Assembly: GCF_010206195.1 (NCBI RefSeq)
Contig: NZ_VIQT01000018.1
Location: 17,436-81,435 of the forward strand
DNA from: Anaerotruncus colihominis
Lineage (GTDB): Bacteria > Bacillota > Clostridia > Oscillospirales > Ruminococcaceae
Length of the DNA stretch: 64,000 bases
Reading direction: 5' to 3'
Both the position numbers and the translations under genes were made by a program. Position 1 is the stretch's first letter; every line of letters starts with the position of its first letter. Of the stretch, positions 25,171-32,912 are shown in pieces. The notes beneath the pieces are model-generated. The model did no database searches. It saw only the letters and a list, made by a program, of their open reading frames with translations, and had not been told where the DNA came from.

Positions 25171-25235
25171 ATGCAACGCCCCCTTTCAGGGGCAAGACTT
25201 AACCGCCTGCCGTTTGCGACAGCGCCAACCTTATT

Positions 25236-25350
25236 TTACCATATCCGCGAAGCGGCATGGTAAAATTGGCCATCGGGGCGGCAGCGGGCCATGCCCGCGC
25301 ATCGCCTTGGCCATAAACCGGTAAAATAACCGCAGAGCGGTTATTTTACC
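25236..25350. repeat. Intergenic repeat family D, copy 1
   Basis: The unit contains GGCCATCGGGGCGGCAGCGG, then CGCATCGCCTTGGCCATAAA, and ends in the hairpin GGTAAAATAACCG / CGGTTATTTTACC. A diverged copy is at 59667-59757. The left end is also an inverted repeat (TTTTACCAT ... ATGGTAAAA). Confidence 0.7.
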
Positions 25351-25394
25351 ATGTACCGTTCCTGTTTACAAGACGAATTCTGTATAAAACGACT

Positions 25395-25673
25395 TTATTC
25401 GTCACGATTCGGCGTCTTATACCCAAGTGCCCGCCGGCTGTCCCCAATGCCGGCCGTCGTTGGGTCGGTCACGGCGTTAAACACGCTGGCCGCCGCCGCG
25501 AGCAGCACAACAGGATTCTGTACCGCGCGCTGCAATACGTCCCACAGCGCCCCCCAGGAGGTCATATCCTCCCAGGCCAGGCCAAAGTATGCGAGTACCG
25601 GCAGCACCAGCGCCGCCGCCACCTGCGCCCACCACAGCGGGTTTTTAATGCGTACTTTCCAATTGATTTTCAT
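25395..25673 (-). CDS. Phage holin, phi LC3 type
   Basis: A 92-residue holin recognised by MKINWKVRIKNPLWWAQVAA at the start and NAVTDPTTAGIGDSRRALGY at the end, both typical of the Phage_holin_1 family. Two membrane helices lie between. Holins permeabilise the membrane to release endolysin. The ATG at 25673 has GAGGGAGG upstream; the frame extends a few codons further without a site. The matching endolysin is the GH25 gene about 1 kb away. Confidence 0.85.
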   Translation of the reverse strand: MKINWKVRIKNPLWWAQVAAALVLPVLAYFGLAWEDMTSWGALWDVLQRAVQNPVVLLAAAASVFNAVTDPTTAGIGDSRRALGYKTPNRDE

Positions 25674-25754
25674 AAAATTCCTCCCTCGCATCACACAGCC
25701 CCCACACGTACAAAACCGCGCGTATAAAGCCTTGCGATTTCATAGTCAGGCAGC

Positions 25755-25961
25755 TCACATTTCGTCCTGTGTCTTGATACTTGATACATGTCCATGTGGT
25801 TGCAGTTTCTTGTTCCATACGCCAAATACATGCTGCCAATTAACGCCGTTGGCCCGCACACGGATCGCCCACGTCTCGCCGTCGTCACACGCGTCAAGCT
25901 CCTGATTCAGCACCTCAAAGGCTCCCGGTAAACTTGCGCGCAGCCGATCCAGGCCGCGCAT
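25755..25961 (-). CDS. Uncertain short phage-region reading frame
   Basis: A 68-residue frame (MRGLDRLRASLPGAFEVLNQ at the start) between the sigma-like gene and the holin. It has no recognised domain and no clear ribosome site at the ATG; a TTG start at 25988 is possible. Overlapping frames at 25645-25897 are equally weak. It may be a decayed phage gene. Nothing else could be supported in 25674-26064. Confidence 0.25.
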   Translation of the reverse strand: MRGLDRLRASLPGAFEVLNQELDACDDGETWAIRVRANGVNWQHVFGVWNKKLQPHGHVSSIKTQDEM

Positions 25962-26064
25962 CCATTGCTCCGTACCGCTCTGATCCAAACCATTCAGAAA
26001 AAACCCCCTTCCCGCCGGTCAGCATTCCATGATTTTTACTGCTTCATACCCACTGTATCCGGCT

Positions 26065-26496
26065 TCACAGCATCATTTCAGACAACGCCTTTCCGTGCAG
26101 GCGGCAGATCTGCATATAGCTGTAATTCATTTCGCCGGCGATGCGTTCAAGCGTCCAGCCGTTGATGTGGCGAAAGCGGAGCAGCGTACGCAGCCGTTCC
26201 TCTGGAACTGTCCGGATCGCCGCTTCCATCTCGTCGCGCAGCGCCACATGCTCATGCAGACGCTCGCGGATACGCATATCGAGCTCGTCCAGAGAGCGCA
26301 TCCCTGCATAGGGCGCGCCGCCGAACAACCGGTCCAGCCGCTGTTCCTGAGCGCGTACGTCTGCCAATTCGTCCTGCAAACGCCGGATTTCCCATTCATT
26401 CGCGCGATATTGCCCCAAGTACGCCTTTTTTTCCAAGTTTGTTTTTCCGCCTCGTCCCTGTATGTCGGAGGCTGTCCTGCGCTTTTTCTGGTACAT
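26065..26496 (-). CDS. Phage sigma-like late transcription regulator (ArpU/DUF1492 type)
   Basis: A 143-residue protein with a coiled-coil N-terminal half (about 15-85) and a C-terminal sigma-70 region-4-like HTH (LRTLLRFRHINGWTLERIA, then GEMNYSYMQICRLHGKAL). Such proteins activate late genes in Gram-positive phages. The ATG at 26496 has GGAGGG 5 bases upstream. The gene is divergent from the repressor gene, with shared operators between them. Confidence 0.75.
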   Translation of the reverse strand: MYQKKRRTASDIQGRGGKTNLEKKAYLGQYRANEWEIRRLQDELADVRAQEQRLDRLFGGAPYAGMRSLDELDMRIRERLHEHVALRDEMEAAIRTVPEERLRTLLRFRHINGWTLERIAGEMNYSYMQICRLHGKALSEMML

Positions 26497-26510
26497 TTCA
26501 TCCCTCCATG

Positions 26511-26523
26511 TTGCAAAACGCAA
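26511..26523. promoter_or_regulatory. Repressor operator 1
   Basis: TTGCAAAACGCAA, one of three near-identical sites in the divergent region (inverse of TTGCGTTTTGCAA at 26572). It sits at the start of the sigma-like gene. Confidence 0.65.
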
Positions 26524-26571
26524 CATAAATCTAAAAAAATTATTAACAGCAAAACAGCTTATTAATTATTA

Positions 26572-26584
26572 TTGCGTTTTGCAA
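26572..26584. promoter_or_regulatory. Repressor operator 2
   Basis: TTGCGTTTTGCAA, the exact reverse complement of operator 1. Confidence 0.65.
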
Positions 26585-26645
26585 TATAATAGTACCATAC
26601 TTTGCCTTAAAAATCAATGCTTTTCGCAACAATCATAAAAAAACG

Positions 26646-26658
26646 TTGCATTTTGCAA
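26646..26658. promoter_or_regulatory. Repressor operator 3
   Basis: TTGCATTTTGCAA, 12 of 13 bases as operator 2, about 40 bp before the repressor start. A weaker site (ATGCTTTTCGCAA, 26618-26630) lies between operators 2 and 3. Confidence 0.65.
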
Positions 26659-26697
26659 GCCCTCATGCTATACTCTAAATAAAGAGAGGTGTCCTTA

Positions 26698-27108
26698 ATG
26701 GAAAAACAAACCGTCGACAAAGCCCTGTTTGGCCAGCGGTTTTCCGAGCTTCTGCGCATATCCGGCGAAACCACCTATTCCATCGCCGCCGCGCTGTCCA
26801 TGTCGCCCGGCACAATCAGCCGCTACGCCAATGGTCTGATGGCGCCCAAAATCCCCACGGTCCAATCACTCGCCGCTCGCTTCGGCGTCGACCCGCAGTG
26901 GCTGATGGGACGCAACGTCCCCAAATATCCAAAGCCTGACACATCTGCCGCCATGGACGACGGCCTTGCACAGTATCTTGAGGAGCTGAAAAACCGCTCC
27001 GAGCTGCGCATGCTGTTCTCCGTAAGCAAAAATGCCACCCGCGAGGATGTCATGCGGGCGGTTGCCATCATCGAAGCCTTAAAGAAAGAGGAAGAAGGAC
27101 GTTCATGA
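26698..27108 (+). CDS. CI-like XRE-family repressor
   Basis: A 136-residue protein with an N-terminal HTH (about 8-65; FSELLRISGETTYSIAAALS, MSPGTISRYANGLMAPKIPT) and a short helical C-terminus without a LexA-type peptidase domain. The absence of that domain, together with the ImmA-type peptidase gene that overlaps it (ATGA), fits the ImmR/ImmA scheme, where the peptidase cleaves the repressor. The ATG at 26698 follows AGAGAGGTG. The three TTGCNTTTTGCAA sites upstream are its likely operators. Confidence 0.82.
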   Translation: MEKQTVDKALFGQRFSELLRISGETTYSIAAALSMSPGTISRYANGLMAPKIPTVQSLAARFGVDPQWLMGRNVPKYPKPDTSAAMDDGLAQYLEELKNRSELRMLFSVSKNATREDVMRAVAIIEALKKEEEGRS

Positions 27109-27554
27109 CCGACGGAACCATTTTCGTCCGCCGCCTGTATAACCTGCCGCTCACGGTGCGCGGCGTCACGACGCCGAATCCTGACGGCACGTTTTCAGTT
27201 TATATCAACGCCGCCCTGCCGCCCGAGGTCCAGGAGGCGGCGCTTCAACATGAAGTTTATCACATTGAGCACGACCACATGTACAACCTCGATCCGGTCG
27301 CTGTCAATGAACGCGAGGCCAATGAACGGCCCTCCCGCATCATCGAACAGCCCGCATCCGCGGCAGATTTGCACTGTACCAAACATGCGTCCGGCCGCTG
27401 CGCTCCGGCCGAAGCTGCGGCAGCGGGGGCGGATGCTCCGCCCCCGCCCCGCCGTGCGGCGCCCGCTGCGCGGGCGCCGCACACCGCATTCGACGACCAG
27501 AGCCGCCAGGCGCTGCACGCCTGGCTCGAAAAGCGCCTCTACGACGTTGGCTGA
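27105..27554 (+). CDS. ImmA/IrrE-type metallopeptidase with altered C-terminus
   Basis: A 149-residue protein. The first ~80 residues match ImmA/IrrE peptidases: QHEVYHIEHDHMYN holds the zinc motif HExxH, followed by EREAN with the third ligand. From about residue 85 the sequence turns into a low-complexity Ala/Pro/Arg stretch encoded by GC-rich hairpins (27423-27482), then a short end FDDQSRQALHAWLEKRL. It probably derives from an anti-repressor peptidase; activity after the insertion is uncertain. Confidence 0.75.
   Translation: MTDGTIFVRRLYNLPLTVRGVTTPNPDGTFSVYINAALPPEVQEAALQHEVYHIEHDHMYNLDPVAVNEREANERPSRIIEQPASAADLHCTKHASGRCAPAEAAAAGADAPPPPRRAAPAARAPHTAFDDQSRQALHAWLEKRLYDVG
27423..27482. 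repeat. Two GC hairpins inside the ImmA-type gene
   Basis: Perfect inverted repeats GCGGGGGCGGA / TCCGCCCCCGC (27423-27447) and GTGCGGCGCCCGC / GCGGGCGCCGCAC (27454-27482), each with a TGC loop, lie in frame in the coding sequence. They look like an inserted palindromic element. Confidence 0.75.
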
Positions 27555-27594
27555 CACCGTTGGCATTTTACCGATTTATTGTTTCAATAAAATT

Positions 27595-27641
27595 ACCAAA
27601 GGAGCCTCCATGTGGATTTCCCACAAGGAGGCTCCTTTGGT
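27595..27641. terminator. Terminator-like hairpin at the edge of the prophage region
   Basis: ACCAAAGGAGCCTCC / GGAGGCTCCTTTGGT with an inner TGTGG / CCACA stem. It lies between the ImmA-type gene and the convergent mutarotase-like gene; T-rich DNA follows on the minus side. Confidence 0.65.
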
Positions 27642-27668
27642 GAATCATAAACGCCGCCGGCGCAGCCT

Positions 27669-28598
27669 CTATTCCCACACAATCCCGGAGAAAGCGACCG
27701 CAAAGGAAAAATCCCACGTTTCGCCTGCCCGCAGAACCGGGCAGGCGCCAAACGACCGCGCAGTCGGGATGCTGTCAAAGTAACCGTTGGCCGGTTCAAG
27801 CGCACAGTTGATATCCCCCCGGTATCCGCCGGCCGTGGCCCAAAAGCCAAGATACGGCAGTTGCCCCGGATCGTAGCAAAGCAGCGCGCGCACCCCCGAC
27901 CGGGGATATTCATAGCCGCATCGGCCGGCGTGAACACGTCCGTGGGCATAAAACTTGAGCTGCCCGTCGGGCGGCATCCGCGACAGGTTGACCTGGCCGC
28001 TCGGCCCTTCAGCCAGCGGCCAGGGCAGCAGCGCGTTCCGCTGCCCCAGCCAGTCACTGGTGAAAGCGTTCTGTACCTGCGTCACGCCGGGCGGCAGCAA
28101 AATACGCATATCCGGCTCGCACCGCGCCAACAGATGGCAGACCCACAACGCCGGAAGGTCGCGGGCCGTTGGGTTTTCAATCCGGTAACGGCAGGACAGC
28201 CGCTCCCCCTCCAGGGAAAAATGTTTCTCATAGCGGTAACCCAGAACCGGGCTGTGATAGGAAAGAAGGATACCGCCGCCGTCCATCTTCGGTTCGAACG
28301 CAGCCGACCACAGTTCCCCATGATCGGGATAGGAAAGCGTCTCACCGGCCGTTTCGAACACGCAGGCGTCCACGGTCGGAAACGCCTCGTCAAACCCGCA
28401 CGCCTCGAACAGGGAGAAATCATCCCCGCGCCCGGCACGGCTGAAAACGCCCTTTGGATTTTGAAAAAGCAGCTCAAACCCCCGCGGCTTGTAAATCAGC
28501 GAAGCGACTTTGCCGCCATGCGCCGGCAAAACAACGGCTGAAAGCGCCTCGTTCTCAAGCATCCAGCCGTCGGCGCCCATAAAATCAATCCGCCGCAT
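27669..28598 (-). CDS. Aldose 1-epimerase-like (galactose mutarotase fold) protein
   Basis: A 309-residue protein with the beta-sandwich pattern of mutarotase-like enzymes: LPAHGGKVASLIYKPRGFEL at the N-terminus (as in LxxxGGrixsl), FEACGFDEAFPTVDAC, then SYPDHGELWSAAFE with the conserved DHG-x-x-W, and a C-terminal EPANGYFDS. It probably acts on a sugar carried by the adjacent operon. It is last of six minus-strand genes. The ATG follows GGAGGAGC. Exact substrate is unknown. Confidence 0.75.
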   Translation of the reverse strand: MRRIDFMGADGWMLENEALSAVVLPAHGGKVASLIYKPRGFELLFQNPKGVFSRAGRGDDFSLFEACGFDEAFPTVDACVFETAGETLSYPDHGELWSAAFEPKMDGGGILLSYHSPVLGYRYEKHFSLEGERLSCRYRIENPTARDLPALWVCHLLARCEPDMRILLPPGVTQVQNAFTSDWLGQRNALLPWPLAEGPSGQVNLSRMPPDGQLKFYAHGRVHAGRCGYEYPRSGVRALLCYDPGQLPYLGFWATAGGYRGDINCALEPANGYFDSIPTARSFGACPVLRAGETWDFSFAVAFSGIVWE

Positions 28599-28615
28599 AC
28601 AGTGCTCCTCCGTGA

Positions 28616-31600
28616 TTAAAAATCCGGCTTCATGCCGCGATGGATCCGCACGCCCATATGGTTTGCATCCAGCCGCTCCGCTTCAGCGAAGCAGGCGCCG
28701 GCGCGCGCCGCGTCCCCTTTGCCGAGCAACCCCAGGCCGCGCATGAACAGGCAGTGCACGCGGTTGCGTACATCGAGATCCTCCTCGAAAATTTGCAGAT
28801 CAGGCAGCGACACCGCAAAGTAATCGATCTTGACATGATCCTGCAAATGCTGTTCCGCATAGTCCACCAGCTTATTGAAGCGTCCAAGCGCGCCATGCTC
28901 GTCGCCAAGCGCCCGATGCGCCAGACCCTGATAGAAAATCATCTCCGGCGGCTGGTCGTTATAGTACATCATCCCGGCCGGCTCGCTAAGTCCCACGCAC
29001 GCTTTTTTCAGGCAGCGTTCGGATTCCTGCGCGTTGTCAAGCCTGCGTTCGGCCAGCCCCAGATAATAGTAGATGTCGTTTTCCTGCGCGCCGGCAAGTT
29101 TCCCCTCGCCCAGGCTGTGCGGATAAACGGTGGCCCGGCGCAGCAGTCCTGCCGCCTTTTGTGGGTCGCCGGCCGCCAGCGCCCGCTTTGCAAGCTCCGT
29201 CAGCGCCAGCCGGTACTGGGCAGGCACCTTGCCTTCGCCGCCCTCCCACGGATGGAACTGGCGGCCCAGAAGCATTTCAAGCGCCTGTTCATGCCGCCCA
29301 AGCGCATTATACAGGGTGATGTATTCCAAATACAGGTCATCCCGCTGCAAAACGCATTCCCGGTTTTCCTCCAGCGCCTTAAGACGCTCGGGAGCGCCCA
29401 TCCCGCGCTTTTTGCGCAGTTGATCCAATTCCATCAGTACGCGCGCGTCCGTCCGGTCGAGGGCGAACGCCTGTTCCATCTCGTCAAGCGCGTCGGCCGG
29501 ACGGCCGCATTTGTTAAAGTACGCAAGCGCAAGGTTGCGGCGCACGGTCGGAAACCGGCCATCCAGCGCGCGGGAACGTTCCCAGCAGTCAATTGCCTGC
29601 GCATATTGCCGTTTGTCGTACCAAAGATTTCCGAGGTAATACCAGCCCTTGGCGTCGTCCGGATTTTTATCAAGCGCCCGGGTAAGCGCAAGCAGATCCT
29701 CCAGACGGTGCGGGAAGCAGTAATCGGAGGGCGCGGATGCGGCGGCTTCGCGCTGGCGCGCGGCCTCGTCCTGTTTTCCCTGCCGCTCGCAGAAACCGGC
29801 CAAATAATAATGCACCAGCGGATAACGCTGCCCGGCCTCGGACGCCGCTGTCAAAACCTCCGCCGCCTCGTCATAAAGCCCCGCGTCTGCGTAGGTGAGC
29901 GCCAGCTCGATACACCAGTTTGGATTTCCGCTGATTGATGTAAGCAGCTGAGCGCGCGTCTCGCCACCCAATTCATAGCGCGCCGCGCAGTCGATCGGGT
30001 CGATCGTCAGGCTCTCTTGCGCCAGGGCCAGCGCAGCCTGTTCCCGCCCGAGGCGGCGCAGCAGCGCCGCCTTGAGTGCGCGCGCTTTTAAGTTGTGCGC
30101 GCCCTGCACCAAGCTGCGCTCCACATGGGAAAGCGCCAAATCAAAATCCCCCTGCGCCGCTTTGACGCAGGCCATGGCGTAAAACGCCGGGGCCTGCCAC
30201 GCGCCGCTCCAGGTCGCTTTATAGAGTGCGTCATACGCCTCGTCAAGACGTCCCATCCATTTCAGGCAGACACCGAGGTTATAATACGGCTCGCTGTCGT
30301 AGGGATTTGGGTTGGAGCGGGTATACTTGGCGATGGCGGCGCGAAAATGGCGCTGTGCCTGTTCAAAGCAGCCGCGCCGCATCATCAGCAGGCCATAGGC
30401 GTTGTTGATGCGCGCATCGGTCGGGTCGCGCCGCAGCCCTTCGAGATAATAGTCCTCCGGCAAATAAGTCGCGTGACGGTACTGCTCGATATGCTGCCCA
30501 TAAAGGAACAGATCCTCATTGGTGCGCGCGTCCGCCGGGTCGGGAGCAGCCTTGGCCGGGTCGGGCGTCTTTTCGATGCGCTCCGGCTCGGGCGTATAGC
30601 TCACCAGCAGGCGTCCCTGCGCGTCGAATACCCGCAGCGTCAAAGCGGTCGGATCGCCGCCCGCATCCGGGACAAGTTCTGTCAGCATACTGACCGGTGA
30701 GAGGTCGAGCGTCCGCTCCCAGAGTGTTTGGCCGCCCTTTTCAAGCGCGACCCGCGCGCCGGGAAATTCGCCGCTGGCGTATACGGCCAGATCAGCCGTC
30801 TGCCCGTCCAGCTCAAGACGCACAGCCGCGTCGACCGACGCGCATTTGATCATTCCAACTTCCTTGTAGGGCATGAAATACTGTGTAAAGGTCTTTTCCT
30901 CATACGGCGCAAGCCACGTGAAATCCGGCTGATTATCAGTAAAGCATCCCGTCATCAATTCGACATATGGACCGTCCTCATCCGTCAGGTTGCGGTCCCA
31001 CGCCTGCCCGAAGTCGCCACAGCCCCAGGTCCACTGTTTCTTACCGGGCGCGATATGGTGATCGGCCACATGCAGGATACCGGCGCGCCGGCTGTGGTCG
31101 TAGCCTCCCACAAAGTCGTAGTCCGAATGATACGCCATATAGGAGGTCGGCACCGGGATATTTTTATAGCGGGAGATATCGACGCCCGCGGAGTAATCCT
31201 GCTTATAGTAAACACCCGTCGCAATCGGGAAGCGCGAGACGTCGCGCTTGCCGTGATCCATCACCGCATGTACGTCGGGCGGAAAGACCGACTGTGTGTC
31301 GTCATTGACCGGTACGGCCGGGTTGGCCCACCAGAGGAAGGTCTGCGGCAGGCTGGTGCTGTTGTAGATCTGCGCGTCAATTTTGATGTACGCCTTGTCG
31401 GGAAAAATAGTGAAGGACGCCGTACCGCGCGTGCGGAACATGTTTTCCGTCTCGCCGACCACGACAGTGCAGCTGCCGTCCGGGTTCTCCCGGATCGTGC
31501 AGTCGACCGGGTCAAAGGTGCTCGGGCGGTGGTGTTGCGGCCAGTTGAATTCGATTCCGCCGCTGATCCACGGCCCGGTCAGCCCGACGAGCGCGGGCTT

Positions 31601-31912
31601 GATCACGTGGTTATAGTAAACAAAATCGTAGCCGTTCGTTTTGTCATACGCGCGCTGAATCCGGCCGCCCAATTCGGGCAGGACCATTACAAACAGATAT
31701 TTATTTTCCAGGCAGAGCGCCTGGTAGGTGCGATCCACCTTTTCATCATAGATTTTATCAATAACGCTGTGCGGGTACACCCGGCCGCTGCTGCCCTGAT
31801 ACACCCGTTTTTCCAGAAACATCGGGTTTTTATCGGGCTTGCCGACCGGATACGTCGGAATCACCACGTTTTCCCGCCAGACGGCTACGCCTTCGGCAAT
31901 CTGTCTCATCAT
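28616..31912 (-). CDS. Large DUF5107-TPR protein
   Basis: A protein of about 1,098 residues. The N-terminal ~380 residues are DUF5107 (NPMFLEKRVYQGSSGRVYP, LPELGGRIQRAYDKTNGYDF, WISGGIEFNWPQHHRPSTFD), a mutarotase-like beta-sandwich. After a linker come many TPR units (for example DPTDARINNAYGLLMMRRGC, NPDDAKGWYYLGNLWYDKRQ, PNPYDSEPYYNLGV) to the end. No signal peptide is visible, so it is probably cytosolic. Such proteins sit in sugar-use loci of gut bacteria, but their reaction is unknown. The start is uncertain: AGGAGG lies 11 bases before 31912 and only 2 before 31921. Confidence 0.8.
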   Translation of the reverse strand: MMRQIAEGVAVWRENVVIPTYPVGKPDKNPMFLEKRVYQGSSGRVYPHSVIDKIYDEKVDRTYQALCLENKYLFVMVLPELGGRIQRAYDKTNGYDFVYYNHVIKPALVGLTGPWISGGIEFNWPQHHRPSTFDPVDCTIRENPDGSCTVVVGETENMFRTRGTASFTIFPDKAYIKIDAQIYNSTSLPQTFLWWANPAVPVNDDTQSVFPPDVHAVMDHGKRDVSRFPIATGVYYKQDYSAGVDISRYKNIPVPTSYMAYHSDYDFVGGYDHSRRAGILHVADHHIAPGKKQWTWGCGDFGQAWDRNLTDEDGPYVELMTGCFTDNQPDFTWLAPYEEKTFTQYFMPYKEVGMIKCASVDAAVRLELDGQTADLAVYASGEFPGARVALEKGGQTLWERTLDLSPVSMLTELVPDAGGDPTALTLRVFDAQGRLLVSYTPEPERIEKTPDPAKAAPDPADARTNEDLFLYGQHIEQYRHATYLPEDYYLEGLRRDPTDARINNAYGLLMMRRGCFEQAQRHFRAAIAKYTRSNPNPYDSEPYYNLGVCLKWMGRLDEAYDALYKATWSGAWQAPAFYAMACVKAAQGDFDLALSHVERSLVQGAHNLKARALKAALLRRLGREQAALALAQESLTIDPIDCAARYELGGETRAQLLTSISGNPNWCIELALTYADAGLYDEAAEVLTAASEAGQRYPLVHYYLAGFCERQGKQDEAARQREAAASAPSDYCFPHRLEDLLALTRALDKNPDDAKGWYYLGNLWYDKRQYAQAIDCWERSRALDGRFPTVRRNLALAYFNKCGRPADALDEMEQAFALDRTDARVLMELDQLRKKRGMGAPERLKALEENRECVLQRDDLYLEYITLYNALGRHEQALEMLLGRQFHPWEGGEGKVPAQYRLALTELAKRALAAGDPQKAAGLLRRATVYPHSLGEGKLAGAQENDIYYYLGLAERRLDNAQESERCLKKACVGLSEPAGMMYYNDQPPEMIFYQGLAHRALGDEHGALGRFNKLVDYAEQHLQDHVKIDYFAVSLPDLQIFEEDLDVRNRVHCLFMRGLGLLGKGDAARAGACFAEAERLDANHMGVRIHRGMKPDF

Positions 31913-31968
31913 CGCATCCATATCCTCCTGGAAAATTTTTTGCGGCCGCACCGCGTCCGGGACCGCCC

Positions 31969-32769
31969 TCAATTTTTTGCGGGTTCTCGCCCGCTAAACG
32001 CCTGCTCGACCAGGCGCACGCACTGATTCACCGTATATTCCACAATCTGCGCGCCCAAATCCGGGGTTGCGTCGCGCGGGTCATACCGGACGCTAAAATC
32101 CGCGTTCGGGCCTTTTTCGAATGTCTCGCTGTCCGCAATCCCCCACCGCGTGTTGTAAAGCTTCTGTGGCTTTGACGGCAGGCGGTCCAGTTCGACCGCC
32201 TCCGGACAGAGGTGGGCGAAGATCGCAGTCTCCGCCAGCCCCGCGTGTCCCAACCCGGCGCCGCAGCCGTCAAACAGGGCCATAATGGTCATCACACATC
32301 GCCCGTTCTGTGCCGACAGCTCCCGGCTGACGCGTTCCAAAATTTCGACCTGTGCGTCCGCTCCGTGGCCGTTGAGCAGCACCACCTGGGAAAATCCCAT
32401 TTCAATCAGCATCTGCGCCTGCTGGCGGATGATCGCCTCAAATAAATCGGGGGGCCAGTAAAAGCTGGCTACGCTGTTTTGAGGAAAATCCATCCCAACG
32501 ATCCGTTCATCTCCCAAAAAGCCGAGCTTTCTGAGCGTTTCCGGGCTACGCGGCGTTTCGGTTCCGATATACAGCGGCGGCATGACGACCCCGCCAGTGC
32601 GGCGGGCCGCCTCCAGCGCGACCGCATGGGCGTTAATTGTGTCCATCCCCATGCCCATATGCGGCCCATGCCATTCCATGCTGCCCACCGGCAGGTAGAC
32701 CAGGCTTCGGCCTTTTACCGCCTCGAGCAGTTCCGCCGGGACCATGGTTTCAAATCGAATTTTTCGCAT
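31969..32769 (-). CDS. Creatininase-family amidohydrolase
   Basis: A 266-residue member of the creatininase family. Metal ligands are visible in YLPVGSMEWHGPHMGMGMDT (E, H, D), LLNGHGAD (H) and HAGLAETAIF (E). Family members hydrolyse creatinine, mycofactocin precursors, or formamide-type bonds in pyrimidine synthesis. In a sugar operon an amide- or lactam-type substrate is possible, but nothing in the sequence fixes it. It follows the ABC transporter genes and precedes the DUF5107 gene. Confidence 0.82.
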   Translation of the reverse strand: MRKIRFETMVPAELLEAVKGRSLVYLPVGSMEWHGPHMGMGMDTINAHAVALEAARRTGGVVMPPLYIGTETPRSPETLRKLGFLGDERIVGMDFPQNSVASFYWPPDLFEAIIRQQAQMLIEMGFSQVVLLNGHGADAQVEILERVSRELSAQNGRCVMTIMALFDGCGAGLGHAGLAETAIFAHLCPEAVELDRLPSKPQKLYNTRWGIADSETFEKGPNADFSVRYDPRDATPDLGAQIVEYTVNQCVRLVEQAFSGREPAKN

Positions 32770-32809
32770 GTTATCACTCTCTTTTTTATCCGACGGGACA
32801 ATTTAATCC

Positions 32810-32850
32810 AAAAAGAGGGCCGCGCAGCAGGATTTGATGCTCCGCGGCCT
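32810..32850 (-). terminator. Partial terminator between binding-protein gene and downstream genes
   Basis: GGCCGCGGAGCA / TGCTGCGCGGCC with a short loop, followed by CTCTTTTTGG on the minus strand. It would keep the abundant binding-protein transcript apart from the enzyme genes. Confidence 0.6.
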
Positions 32851-32912
32851 TATGAAAGCCTATTTAAAAATCCCCTGCCAACAGGTCTTGGAACCTCTTT
32901 CGCCGGGCGGGA

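Noticed and set aside
25645..25897. Overlapping short frames in the holin/sigma interval
   Set aside because: They overlap each other in different frames with no start signals or domains; at most one is real, and that could not be decided.
22912..27554. Complete prophage
   Set aside because: No integrase, terminase, capsid or tail genes are present; only lysis, late-regulator and repressor genes remain.
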